Assembly (NCBI GenBank): GCA_016946835.1
Contig: JACVTC010000094.1
Coordinates: 296,001 to 360,000 of the forward strand
DNA: 64,000 nt
Source: Neocallimastix lanati (nom. inval.)
Taxonomy: Eukaryota > Neocallimastigomycota > Neocallimastigomycetes > Neocallimastigales > Neocallimastigaceae
Direction of reading: 5' to 3'
Position 1 is the stretch's first letter. The number at the start of each line of letters is the position of its first letter. Position numbers and translations under genes: made by a program. The notes beneath the pieces are model-generated. The model did no database searches and had not been told where the DNA came from. It saw nothing but the letters and a program-made list of their open reading frames with translations. This document shows positions 10,782 through 22,829 of this stretch, piece by piece.

Positions 10782-12240
10782 ATGGTGAATCTTAATGAAA
10801 CTATTATTCCTCAATATAGGTTTATGTCGTTACAAAAATTAACGAAAGCAACAAATTATGATCATAACTCAAATTTATGGTATGATTAATTGTCTTCATG
10901 GATTAGGATCCAAAAGATACAGGATCCTGAAGAAATTTATAACAGGTACATATTGAAACTACATGGTGCAAAAGGGATAGAAAAAGATTCACAAGGAAAA
11001 ACCATACTGTAAAGGAAAACACTAAAATAGATTACAATAACAAAATACAATAAATTTTATTTTATTAAAAAATTTTTTATTAAAATATATTTTATTAATA
11101 TTTAATAGTTATTTGTTAAAATAACAATTACATCGAGAAAAAATGTGAAAAGTATCTTCTATTTATACTTTTCCTAAATACATTGATAATATATTATTTT
11201 ATTTAAATTACATATATTTTAATATAAAACTATCCTAATGAATTTTATTAAATAATAGATTTATAAACTATAACTAAATTTAGAAAAATATAATTATTAA
11301 TTAAACTAAATACTAAATAATTAAAATTAAGTACATTTATTATCTATTTATTATTTTAATATTATAAGTAAAGTCTTTATTTATTTTCGATTTAAAAACA
11401 ATGTTAAAGGAGTCATGATTAAATTTTGAAACTTAATTTTCACAAAATAAATTATTAATTTATTTTGTTTTAAACTTTAATTAATTCATTTAAATTATTT
11501 TACAACAATAATTTTCTCAGAATTAAATTTTATAAAAATTATTACATTAAAAATTTATCTTGTGGCTTAAAGAATATAATTCAAAAATTTAGTTCATATG
11601 ATTTATTTACTTTGTTTATTATTTTATAAATCAAAGAATAATTTACATTTTTGAATTACACAAGAAAAATTTTTAATTTAAAATGTGATTGGGATAATCA
11701 CATCTTTACACATACGTTCTTCCTTAGAAGAAATAAAAGAAATTTTATTAAGAGTCTCAGTGACTCATGATCAAACAAAGCATTAGTTAAAAACATTTAA
11801 TAATGAATAATTAATTTATACATATAACAAAATGATTGACGTCACAGAGAGAGTCCTAACTAAGGATTTATTAACAAAAGAAAATTATAAGCTTTGATTA
11901 CAAGAAATTAATTTACTTTTATCTATGAATGGAATTGATGATTATATTTATCGAGAAAAAATAAAATATATAGATAAGAACAAAAAAAGAAGATATTTCT
12001 AACACAAAAAAGTTAAGAGAAGGGAAATTTTATATTACGACATAAATGTTACTGATGATACGGTAAAAACTGATATTAAAGCCAAATACTATCTTTTTAA
12101 TAATATATCAGATGATATAAAAGTTAAAATAAATTTTCAATAACTAAGTGCTTATCAAATAATGAACCTTATCAAAAGCATGAACACTAAAAGTGACGAA
12201 AGAAGAGTATCAAAACTATTAAAAGGTACAAAAAGTTTAA
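10782..12240 (+). pseudogene. decayed retrotransposon gag-like frame, interrupted by a solo LTR
   Basis: From an ATG at 10782 the frame reads YRFMSLQKLTKATNYDHNSN, then SSWIRIQKIQDPEEIYNRYI, with one stop between. It is cut at 11007 by the solo LTR and resumes after 11715. The right part (11715-12235) has several stops but remains codon-like, richer in GAA/AAA/GAT than the surroundings. Length, position before copia B and the tryptophan-containing gag style suggest a copia gag remnant. I see no zinc knuckle or pol motif, so the family call is inference. Confidence 0.4.
11008..11710 (-). repeat. solo LTR of the chromovirus family, with 5-bp TSD
   Basis: 703 bp with ends TGTAAA and TTTACA, flanked by a perfect duplication CATAC (11003-11007 and 11711-11715). 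In reverse complement it matches the LTR at 42065-42761 along its whole length, including the start TGTAAAGATGTGATTATCC-like end and the TATA-containing middle. No internal sequence remains, as expected after LTR-LTR recombination. Confidence 0.88.
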
Positions 12241-12249
12241 ACTATTTTT

Positions 12250-12490
12250 AATTAGATATTATATTATATAATACTTTATTACATTATTTTATAATTATGA
12301 TTTCAAGAGTTGTCAATATTTTTCATTTGATTATTACGTTCCCTTTTATATTTTATAAATTAATACTTAATATAAATATATTAATTATTATTGGTTCATA
12401 TAAATTAAATATGAATATGTTACTGTTTTTATACTTCAATACTCCCCCTAAAATATATAATCGTTTTGAAATATATTTTAATTTTTAAAT
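12250..12490 (-). repeat. probable 3' LTR region and polypurine tract of copia B
   Basis: On the minus strand the end of copia B RNase H (12491) is followed by TTTTAGGGGGAGTATTG (12437-12453 in reverse complement), a copia-type polypurine tract. The LTR should start just left of it and run toward about 12250. I could not match a partner LTR right of 17235, so boundaries are uncertain. Confidence 0.5.
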
Positions 12491-14806
12491 TTAAAAATTT
12501 AGCTCATTACTATCGTACAATATAGAATTTCTAAATTTATCCATTAATGTGCTATTCAAATACTTAGTGAATCCGTCGGCCAGGTTGTGTTCTGATTTAA
12601 TATATTTAAGATATATTTTGTTTTCTTTAATGAGTTCCCTTATATAATGTACTCTGATATCTATATGTTTCGTTCTTGGATTAATGGTTTGATTCTTACT
12701 ATTATAGATTGCCGCTTTATTATCTATGTTGATTGAAATACATTTTAAGTTTTGATTTAGCTCATTGAATAAATTAAGATACCAAGCGCAATGCTTTCCA
12801 CATTCTCTTAAGCTGTAATATTCGGATTCTGCACTAGATGTAGACACAGAACGTTGGAGCTTGGAACACGAACTTATCGATGTATTTCCTATTGTTATAA
12901 TAAAACCGGTTGTTGACTTTCTAGTTTCCTTATCCCCAGCGTAATCCGCGTCGACAAATGCTTCTATTTTATTATTCTTGGTAAAATTGATTCCATAACT
13001 AATAGTTCCTTTAAGATACTTAAATATTTTTAAAACATTTTCCCAATCTTCCATTGTTGGTTCCGTGGATTTTCTTGCCGACTTGCTTACGGAGAATAAT
13101 ATATCTGGCCTTGTGCAGATAGCCAAATATAATAAGTTTCCTATTGCTGAACGGTACTTTGTTGGATTAAATTTTATCTTTCGTAATTCTTTATTTTCGG
13201 TTGGTTTCATATTTCTTATCGGATAGCATAATTCCATACAAAATTTTTTAATTATGTCTAAAATATATCTTTTTTGATTTAAAAAATATCCTTTATCGTG
13301 TTTAATGAATTTAATGCCAATAACGAAATCAACATTACCAATTTCTTTAATTTTAAATCTATTTTTAATTAAAATTTTTGTATTTTTAATTTCGTAATTT
13401 GTTCCACTAATTAGGTTGTCATCTACATATACTCCTAGTAAACATGATATATTTCCTTTATCATTTGTTTTCATGTAGAGACAGGGCTCACTGATTAATC
13501 TTCTAAAGCCGATGTTTATTAAATATTTGTTTAATTCATTATTCCAGCTGTGTCCTCTTTGTTTTAAGCCGTAAATGGCTTTATTTAATTTCCAGAAGCG
13601 TTTGTTGTAATCTTCATGGCATTCTGGGGGTATCATATATATTTCTACATCCAAGTTAGCGTTTAAGTACGCAGCGTTGATATCGATTTGCTCTATATTA
13701 TAATTATATTGAACAGCTAATGCTGTCAGTATTCTGATTGAATCTTGTTTCAAGGTTGGTGAAAAGGTTTCATGAAAGTCTATTCCATATTGTTGTGTAA
13801 AACCTTTAGCTACCAACCTTGCCTTTCTTTTTATTATAGTGCCATTCGCATCAGTTCTATTCTTAAAGATCCATCTACACGATACCAAATTAGCACTTTT
13901 CGGTATTTGTTTTACTGTTTGGTAAATGTTTAAAATCTTCATATTATTTAGTTCATTGTAAACAGCTTTCAGCCATTCATTTTTGTATGGATTATTAAAA
14001 ATATCTTTATAACTTGAAGATTCAGTTTGGGCATCATTCAGTTTTGGTTTTTTATTTGTTATTTTATTATTGTTATTGTATTTTCTTTTATTAACATTGT
14101 ATTTATTATTATTATTAATATTATTATTATTGAAATTATTTATATTTTCACTATAGTTTGATATTAAACGCCTATTATTATTTTTGCTGAAGATGTTTTT
14201 ATTATTGTTGTGATCTATTTTATTAATAGTTTCATCAGTGTCTAATTTTAAACTATTATTAATTTTATAGATGTAATTGCTATTTGTATCAATATAATTT
14301 ATAATATTATTTGAATTGTCGTCTCTAATAGTATTTTCATCAGTATTGTTATTGTTATTGGTTTTATTTGTATTTTTATATTTATTATTATTATTATTTA
14401 AATTGATATTGATATTGTTATTGTTATTTTTAATGTTACTATTATTGTTGTTAGTATTATTAATGTTATTAATATTATTGATATTAGATTTATTATCAAT
14501 AATATTGTTGTTACTATTGAAATTACTATTATTGATATTAATATTGTTGTTATGATTGATATTATCATTAATGTTACTGTTGTTCCCATTGTTATTATTT
14601 GTTTTGTTTATTATGTGATTTTGATTTTTGTATTTTGATTTATTTTTATTTTTGATAATTTTATTGGTTTCAAAGGTTTTATTGTTGTAATTATTGTTGA
14701 ATGAGAAATTATTAATTATATTGTAAATTGGAAGGATTATAACTATTGTACTTGAAATATGAGTTATCCTCCCTGATTTCGTTATTGGGAAATTTGAGGA
14801 GAGCAC
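12491..14806 (-). pseudogene. copia B Asn-rich linker, RT and RNase H (771-codon open frame)
   Basis: A long uninterrupted minus-strand frame. Residues ~15-255 are an asparagine-rich spacer. The copia RT follows: SCRWIFKNRTD, ARLVAKGFTQQYGIDFHETF, QIDINAAYLNA, KAIYGLKQ, and an intact YVDD at 13416-13430. RNase H shows AFVDADYAGDKETRKSTTG, ISSCSKLQRSVSTSSAESEY and HIDIRVHYIRELI, ending LADGFTKYLNSTLMDKFRN. The preceding integrase is in another frame with an overlap at 14782-14806, so the polyprotein is broken even though this part is intact. It is close in sequence to copia C and to the debris at 52.6-53.3 kb. Confidence 0.9.
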
Positions 14807-15643
14807 TGATCAAGATAGGAATTATCAGGGGTTGTTTCTAAAAATACAACAGAGCGAGAAAGAATTATTTTATTGTTATTTAAATCTAAAATTTTGAATG
14901 CGGCAGGATAATCGTTGTATCCTAAGAATATACCGGGGGATGCATTATTATCAAATTTAGATCGAAAAGATTTTGGAACATAAAATAGTACTTTACATCC
15001 AAAAATACGTAAATTAGAGTAATCAACTTTGGAATTATTAAGTATTTCAAAAAGAATTTTATTTTTTATACCGTGATGAGGAATGCGATTGTGGATGTAA
15101 TTTGTTGTAGCAACCGCATCTTCCCAAAATTGTCTACTTAGTTTTGCATCATTAAGGAGCACCTTAGCTGAATTTATGATTGTTCCATTAATCTTTCAAT
15201 TCTACCATTCTGCTGTGGATTGTAAGGAATATACCATATATTTTACAAAAATCATTGAATTTAATATTTTTAAATTCCGTTCCATTATCAGAACGGATAA
15301 ATTTGATTCTAGTGTTATAAATATTTTTGATTTTTGAAAACCAGTTATAAAATGTTTCAAACGTGTCACTTTTATTTTTAATAAAGAGAACCCACCCATA
15401 TCTTGAATGATCGTCAAGAATAGATAGTATGTATTTATTATTATAAAGTGATTCTGTAATAGGACAGATAAGGTCCATATGAATTAATTCAAAATTATGT
15501 TTGGCTCTATTAGTGGAATTTTTGAAGGGTTTATTTTTTAGTTTTGAATTAACGCAAATAGGACATGTAGTAGGAATATGTATTTTTAATAATTTATTTT
15601 TAATTGAATCAATATTGAAATGGGCCATTCTACGATGCCACAA
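14782..15643 (-). pseudogene. copia B integrase, frameshifted
   Basis: 15188-15643 carries the HHCC domain (LWHRRMAHFN, CPICVNSKLKNKPF) and core residues D (LIHMDLICPI) and D (IRSDNGTEF). The third residue, E in PQQNGRIERL, is read only in another frame around 15190-15215. The C-terminal core with SRQFWEDAVATTNYIHNRIP and GCKVLFYVP is in the 14782-15162 frame. A shift near 15215 therefore separates the catalytic residues. Integrase inserts the cDNA copy; this one should be inactive as written. Confidence 0.85.
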
Positions 15644-15652
15644 ATTTAATTT

Positions 15653-16430
15653 TTAAGAATGTTTTAAGTAAGTGTAATTTATTATATTATAATTATTATT
15701 TATTGATTGAAAATTAATTTTTTGAGTAGATATGTATATTTTGAATGTATTTATATTATTTGAAATTATATTGTGAATTATATTTCCCTTGGTATCATAA
15801 AGTATTACGTATATTTTATTATTATATTTATTAAAAACAATTTTATAATTTTGTTGTGTAAGTTTGGAAATTGAAATTAAATTTATATTAATATTCGGTG
15901 AGTAGTACACCTCATTTATATTTATTTCGTTATCATTTATGTAACCTTTAAAACTGCCGATAAATTCAGTTTGAAAATATTGACCATTGGCTAAAAAAAT
16001 TTTTTCTTTGTGTTCTTTTAAGTTGTTAAGAATATTTATTTGATTTGTAATATTTTCTGAAGCTCCTGAGTCAAGGGCCCAACATGTTATCTTATTATTT
16101 GTATTATATGGATTATTACTTGCTAATTTATTATCGTAATTTAACTCATGGTTGTTATTGGTGTTATAATCTTCCGTAAAGGTATCTGCATATTTGATGT
16201 TATAATTATTTTTTTTTTCTGCTGAATTAGCATATTTTTTAATTTTATAATTATTTTTATTTTGGAACTTTTTCTTTGTTTTGTTTATAAATTTATTATT
16301 AGTTCTTTTGTTTTTCATAATTTGATTTGTCCTTTTATTTAGATGACTCTTTTTGTGTCAGCATTTATTTGCATAATGACCTTTGATGCCGCAATAATTG
16401 TAGCGGCCATTTTTTCTTTTTCTAATAATT
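15653..16430 (-). pseudogene. copia B zinc knuckle and protease
   Basis: Near 16370-16420 a knuckle-like string YNYCGIKGHYANKC lacks the first cysteine position of C-X2-C and ends in a stop. The open frame 15653-16318 has a basic N-terminus and the protease CWALDSGASENITNQIN (catalytic DSG near 16075), followed by IFLANGQYFQTEFIGS and NLISISKL, the usual copia segment between protease and integrase. Confidence 0.8.
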
Positions 16431-16433
16431 CTT

Positions 16434-17234
16434 TTATTTTTTTTTTATATTTTTCTTCTTATTATTTTTGTTTTCAAAATTGAATAAGACCTTGGCTGTA
16501 TTATTATTTCCTGTTATGTTTCTTTCCTTTAAATTAGAGAAAATAATTTCTGAAACAATATTTTTAACATAGGAACAACATTTTGACCAATTATTTCTAT
16601 ATTGGAAAACATTGATCCAACGGAGTTCTTGTGGTAAGCTTCTGTTAAGAACTTCTACTTTAGAGCTGTCTGTTATATCGTGGTCAATCTTTTCTAATTC
16701 GATGAAATCATTTTGAAGAGTGGTAACAAAAATATTAATGTCGTCATCAATATTGAATTTTGCGTTATCGATTTTATCTTTTAATTCAATTTTTCTTTTT
16801 CCAACGCTTTTAGTAAATGTTCCCTTGAGAATGTTCCACATGATGAATCCAGTCTTTTCATTGCCTTCTATGAGTTTTTGTGATTATTCTCCCAAACTGT
16901 TCATTATAATCCATTTAGTTGTGATGTCGTTGTCTATATCAACATCACTTGTGTTTTTGTCATAGACGAGCGTATAGTCCAGCTCGTCTTCAATGTAACT
17001 AGATAGGTCGTCCTTGATATCCTTTTTTCTTAACTTTATTATAATAGGTTTCATAACGTATCGAGTTAGTTTATTAATGGAAAATAAATAAAGGATTTTT
17101 CTTTTCCAGCTTGGATAATTCGAGGTAGTTAGCTCAGTACTTTTGTTGAAACTTTCAGTGTAACTGAAGTTTATCCCTTTACGGGTAACTTCAGTTTCTT
17201 CAATATTGACTGTTGGATTATTTCGGGATCTCAT
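16434..17234 (-). pseudogene. copia B gag
   Basis: Starts at an ATG at 17234 and reads to an in-frame TAA near 16884, then reopens in the same frame at 16841-16434. Typical copia gag features are present: NYPSWKRKILYLFSINK, KWIIMNSLGE, SVGKRKIELKDKIDNAKFN and INIFVTTLQNDFIELEKID. The single internal stop and the degraded knuckle show loss of function. Upstream (17235-17460) should be leader and 5' LTR. Confidence 0.8.
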
Positions 17235-18385
17235 TGTGCGTTAAAAATTTTGTTTTTGTTTATTGTATAGTATTATTATTTTCGTATATTGTAATGATTT
17301 TATTTATAGATATATAGTATAACTTTGAATTCATTGTGAGGATTTAGTCATGCAATTTATATATTTTTAATTATATATGAAATTATGTTCAACTTTAATT
17401 TAAATTGGGAGCATTTGAGTAAATTAAATTATTATATTTATATTGTTAAACATTAAGTTCATTGGTTCAGTTTTATTTTAATTTTTGTTTTATTTATATA
17501 TTTCTTAAATTAATATTGTATATATTGGCTAGATATTGTGTTATTTTTTATTAAATAATTAATGTTTATATTTAAAATATCATATGTCGTCAGTAGATAT
17601 TATTAATTAGTTATGAGGGTTTTAAATATGTCATTGTTTTAATATTTATATATTGTTTTAGTATCAATATAATTTATTTTATTATTGTTTTATCCATTGT
17701 AATAAATTTTTGATTAGTTAAAATAAAATCACCATTAATAATATCATTTATTAATTCATTAATATTAATTAGTTTTGTATTGTAATCGTTTTATACGTCT
17801 TATATTTATTAAATTTAATTAATGTTTATAATTTTATTGGTTTTATATTTTAATATGTAGGTTTAAGGGATCATGACGTGTTATTGTTATATTAATTACT
17901 GCTTAATGTTATTTTTATGATAATATATAATTTCAATATATTATTATATATATATTGTTTATATTAGTTGACCGTGTTATTTTTTAATCCAATTAATATT
18001 AATTTTATTTTAATTAATAATTTATTAATATTGGTTGATTACATTATTTCAACTCAATATGATATATTTATTATAATGATTTAACTTAATTAGGTGATCT
18101 TTATGTTTTTCAACTCATTTCGAATATAGTTGAATATGTATATCAACTTAACTAACGATGGTTGACCTTTTAATTAGTAATAATTGATTATGTTTTTCAA
18201 CTCAGTTAAGCATGGTTGACCAAGTATTTCAACTCAATATAAACTAGAAAATGATAAATATAATTAAATAAACAAAAATGTAAACAAAGAAAGAAACAAT
18301 ATTATGTTATCAGGACACAAATATTACTATATAACTAATAATGGCACAAACAAAAATGAAAGAAGAGGTAAGACTCCATCGAATA
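17235..18385. other. AT-rich spacer, likely LTR/leader debris, with GTTGA/TCAAC repeats
   Basis: No gene is supported. The near part should contain copia B's 5' LTR and the far part the start of copia C, but no LTR pair can be matched by eye. Between about 17965 and 18245 the motif GTTGA(C/T) and its complement TTTCAACTCA recur at least eight times at irregular spacing of roughly 25-60 bp (see findings). Confidence 0.4.
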
Positions 18386-19740
18386 TAGTATGTTGGACCT
18401 TGGATTAGGGTCTGACATACTATATGACTAATAACATAGACAGGCTTATAGACGTCAGTGAGTGTAATGAATTAATCCAATTAGCTGATGGAGGCACTAC
18501 ACTTGCTACTTATAGAGGCACATATATGGGATACATTAGTAAAAAGAAAATTATTTTATGTAATGTACTGTATATACCTGAATTAAAAGAAATTTGATGA
18601 AAATTTGAGAATATATGTGTCTACAAATATAAAGAAATATTTTATAACTAATAATAATAAAAAATTACTATCAATATATCACGAAAATAAAAATAAAATA
18701 TTTACAACAAAATCAAACATATCAAAAATTTATAAAGTATAGAGATTTAAAAACAAACTAAACCATAATGCAAAGGAAAAAATAGAATTCAGATCAAAAT
18801 TATAAAACAGTATTTTATAAAAAGAATGATAAAAATTAAGCTTCAATATACAATAGTAAGAAAAATAGGATATGTTCAACAAGTTCTAATTACTCCAAAA
18901 CATATGTTATCTGGACAACAAGGAAAGCTATTGATAAAAATTATATTACGTGCAATAGTCTTTCTTCAAATGAAAATGACAATTTACACATTTGGCATAG
19001 ACATCTAGCACATTACAACTTAGGACCACTTAAAAATATATTAAGATAGATATTAAGTGTCAATGCAAAATATGTGCTAGGACAAAATTAAAAAATTTCA
19101 AAAACAAATCCTCTGAAAATAGAGCAAATGAACCATTCGAATTGATTCACATGGATACTGTCTCTATTAATAATCCTTCTCTTTACGATAATAAATATTT
19201 TGTTTCTATTCTTGATGACTATACCATATTTGGTTGGGGTCTCTATTAAATCCAAGAATCAAGTATTTGATGCTTTTCTCTCTTGGTATAATAATATTAA
19301 AAATATTTTTGGATTATCAATTAAATATTTACGTACTGACAATGATACCGAATTTACCAATAAGAAAATTATTAACTTTTGTAATAATAACGGTATATCT
19401 CACGACTTCTCTGTGCCTTATGAACCTTAACAGAATGGCAGGATTGAATGCTTACACGAATCCCTACTCCAAATGCAAGAGCTATGTTGGAAGACACGCA
19501 TCTTAATCACGTTTTTTGGGAAGATGCAATCAACACTGCATAGAAATTACAAAACACGTCTTTACCTGGTATCTTCTTAGGTTATGATTCCAATCCTACG
19601 GCTTATCGTACTTATGATATTTCAAATAATAAAGTTGTTATCTCACGTTCAATTGTCTTTTTTGAAGACACTCCAGGTAATGGCTCTGCTCCTTCTTCCA
19701 CCCCTGATATTATAAATTTAACTCCATAGTATGAAAATGG
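18386..19740 (+). pseudogene. copia C protease and integrase remnants
   Basis: A degraded protease reads VCWTLD, a stop, then LADGGTTLATYRGTYMGYI near 18395-18540. The HHCC region (HIWHRHLAHYN) is near 18985. The integrase core is in fragments: FELIHMDTVSINN near 19135, DDYTIFGW near 19215, YLRTDNDTEFTNKK near 19325 and QNGRIECLHES near 19430. The catalytic pattern D-D-E can be followed only across several frames and stops. GIFLGYDSNPTAYRTYDI near 19570 marks its C-terminal end. More eroded than the RT half. Confidence 0.75.
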
Positions 19741-20803
19741 GGGAAGTGATGCAGAGGCTTTTGTTGATTTTACTGATAATAATATTAATAATTATTCTAA
19801 TATTGATCATATTAACAATTCTAACAATAATAATTCTAATAATACTGACATAAATAAATCAACTAATACAAATATTAATGATAATGTAAATACAAATAAT
19901 AATAATGGTTCTGATAATTCATATTATTATGATCAATACAATCATAGAAATTTCATGCCTAATACTCAAAATCAATATAATTTCGTTCCACCGTATATTT
20001 TAAATTATTCTCTTCCACCACATCATTATAGTAATTCTTCAATGTATAATCCCAATTTACAAAATAGTTATATAAATAATTTTAATAATATTGAAAATTA
20101 CAAAGTACCATTTAACTACAATCTCGATAGTAATAATTTAAATAATTCGAATTTAAATAATGTGAATAATGTTTTAAATAATAATCTAAATCAAAGTAAT
20201 TATACTAACAATTCAATAAACAATATTGAACAAAATAATTTAAATAATTCTAATATAAATGATTCAAATATCAATCCTAATCAAACTAATCAAAACATCT
20301 CAAGTAATAATTTATATAAAATAAATCATGATAACAATTACAAAAATACTGATTCTAATAATAAGGATATAAATCAAAATACTTCTAGAAATTTAAGTAA
20401 TAATACTTCATATAATTTTGATAATATAAATCAAAATTTAAATCAAAATGATTCATATAAATTAAAAAATTTAATTAATAATAATGATAGTAAGAATTCA
20501 TTTAAACTTGAAAATTTAATTGATGTAAATAACAACAAGAATTTAAAGCTAATAAATGAAAATAAAGGTAAATATAAAAGAATAAATGATGTAAATAATC
20601 AAAACATTGTACAGAAGAAAAAATCAATTAAAGATAATGTATATAACGAAAATAGTTTTTCAAAACGTAAACATAGTGATGAAGTAAACGAAAAAATAAA
20701 TGAAAATTATAAAAAAAGAAAGGCAATTAGTTATTATAATATGGTTTTATTAAACAATGATGATTTAGATGAACCAGTGTCTTATAAAGATATTTCAAAT
20801 TGA
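19741..20803 (+). pseudogene. copia C Asn-rich linker
   Basis: Continuous or nearly continuous frame with about 40% asparagine plus Ser, Tyr, Asp, Gln and Leu, open from 19955 to 20803. It sits between integrase and RT, the same place as in copia A and copia B, and ends in a basic segment just before the RT. No known domain. It is probably an unstructured spacer encoded by AAT/AAC-rich DNA. Confidence 0.65.
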
Positions 20804-22304
20804 AAAGATAAGAAAGAATGGTTTGAAGCAATTAATACAGAATTAAACAATATGAAAAATAAGAAAGTATACATATTTGTCAAAGAAGTCCCAGAAGGAA
20901 AGCACGTAATTTCCACAAGATGGGTGTTTACTTTTAAAAGGAATGATGTTGGAATAATTACTAAATATAAAGAATATGGTGTAGATTACATAGAAACTTT
21001 TTCTCCTACACTTAAGCAAGATTCATTAAGAATTCTTATTTCAATTGCTTTACATTATAATTTTGAGATATATCAGATAGATATAAAAGCAGCTTATTTA
21101 AATGCTGACCTTGAAGAAGAATTATATATGGACATTCCTGAAGGTTGTAAAGACTATGGTAAAGGCTATTGGAAACTAGAGAAGGCTATCTATGGTTTAA
21201 AGCAAGCAGGTCATATGTGGAACAATAAATTGGATAGTGTACTAAGAGAAATAGGATTTGAAAGATTAAATAGTGAACCATGTGTATATGCTCTTAAAGA
21301 TAAGTATACTAATATCATTTGCATAATTGCTATATATGTAGATGATATATTAATTGCAGGTAATAGGAAAATTATAAATAAAATTAAATCTAAAATCAAA
21401 AATAAATTCGATTTAAGTGATTTAGGAGATGTGGATTTCATAATTGGAATTAAATTTATAAAATGTAAAGATGGCTATATCATACATCAATTGTCATACT
21501 TAAAAGAAATCTTAGATAGATTTAATATTGACAAGTATCACAAAATTTCCAACATGATATATACTGAAGATGAAAAACTTAGAGAAAGAAAATTTAATAA
21601 AACTACTTATATGCAAGCGGTCGGTTCACTTCTATATTTGGCTATGGGGACTAGACCTGATGTAATGTATGCTACAAGTAAAGCTTCAAGAAAAAATCAG
21701 GATCCTACTTATGAAGATTGGATGAATGTCATTAAAATATTCAGATACTTGAAAGGTACAAAATATTATGGTATAAAATTCAATAAAGATATTAATTTAA
21801 GGGTATATGTTGATGCAGATCTAGTTAGGTGATAAAGAAACAAGAAGATCCACTACGGGATTTATAATCTTTATGGGTTCATCTCCAGTTACTTGGTATT
21901 CTAAACTTCAACACTGCGTAGCAATATCTACAGCTGAGAGCGAATATTATAGCTTAAATGATTGTGCTTTAAAATGTATGTGGATGAGGAATTTTTTGAA
22001 TGAATTAAATATAAAGGTAAATTGTATCACAATAAATATTGATAATAAAGCCGCCATATATAATAGTAAAATTGAGACAATAAATCAAAAATCCAGATAT
22101 ATTGATTTAAAATATCATAAAATAAGGGAATTAATAAAGGAAGGTAAAATAGATTTAAAATATATAAAATCCCAGGATAATTTAGCAGATGGACTTACAA
22201 AATATTTAAATAGTACTCTTATAAAAAGATTTAAGAATTCCTTACTTTGTAAAATACAAGAATATTACAGGGGAATGTTAGCAATTAAGTTTAATATTAA
22301 ATAA
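20804..22304 (+). pseudogene. copia C reverse transcriptase and RNase H
   Basis: After a stop at 20803 the frame resumes as WFEAINTELNNMKNKKVYIF, then RT motifs STRWVFTFKRNDVG, GVDYIETFSPTLKQDSLRI, IYQIDIKAAYLNADLEEELY, AIYGLKQAGHMWNN and an intact IYVDDILIAG (YVDD near 21335-21349). A short deletion removes part of the KAR-VAKG region near 20965. RNase H begins at YVDADL, then one extra base near 21825 shifts the frame. It continues STTGFIIF, AISTAESEYY, ITINIDNKAAIYNSK and LADGLTKYLNSTLIKRFKN. Very close to copia B RT, so the same family. Confidence 0.88.
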
Positions 22305-22640
22305 ATATAATAAAGTAATATAATTAATATATAAATTTATATATATAAAAAATATAAATAATGCTAGCATACGTGATAGTGGCGTATTATAAATCATATG
22401 TTGTGTATAATATTTTAATGTATAATATACTTAAATATAATATAAAATAACGTGTAAATTAATATTTAAAAAATTGTATTCTTTTTCTTTCTTATTAATT
22501 AAATTAATAAATATCACGTCACGAACAACAATATATAATTTAATATGTATTATAAAATGAATATATAATTCAATATATTATAAAATAATATATAATTTAT
22601 TATATATTATAATTATAATTATAATATAATATTGTTAAGA
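22268..22640 (+). repeat. polypurine tract and start of copia C 3' LTR
   Basis: CAGGGGAA (22268-22275) abuts TGTTAGCAATTAAG at 22276, the expected plus-strand primer and LTR start. The LTR end cannot be placed because no second copy is seen. A GC-richer patch GCTAGCATACGTGATAGTGG lies near 22360. Confidence 0.6.
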
Positions 22641-22687
22641 TAATAACTGAATTTCAATTCAATTTCAATTTCAATAATTCAGTTATT
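22639..22687. repeat. hairpin-forming inverted repeat
   Basis: AATAACTGAATT and its reverse complement AATTCAGTTATT close a loop made of three TTCAATTTCAATT-like units. The perfect arms are about 11-12 bp. Function unknown; it may be an LTR terminator structure. Confidence 0.5.
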
Positions 22688-22829
22688 TAAATTTCAATAT
22701 TAATGAATAATAATATATAATAATTATTATTAAATTAACTTTATTAAAATAATTAGGAAATAGTCTAGGCCAATTAATTGACTAAATATTATTAACATAT
22801 TGAAATTAATATATATTAAATAATGTAAA

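Noticed and set aside
12297-12488. Plus-strand 63-residue frame
   Set aside because: Lies in the inferred LTR of copia B and has AT-rich spacer composition.
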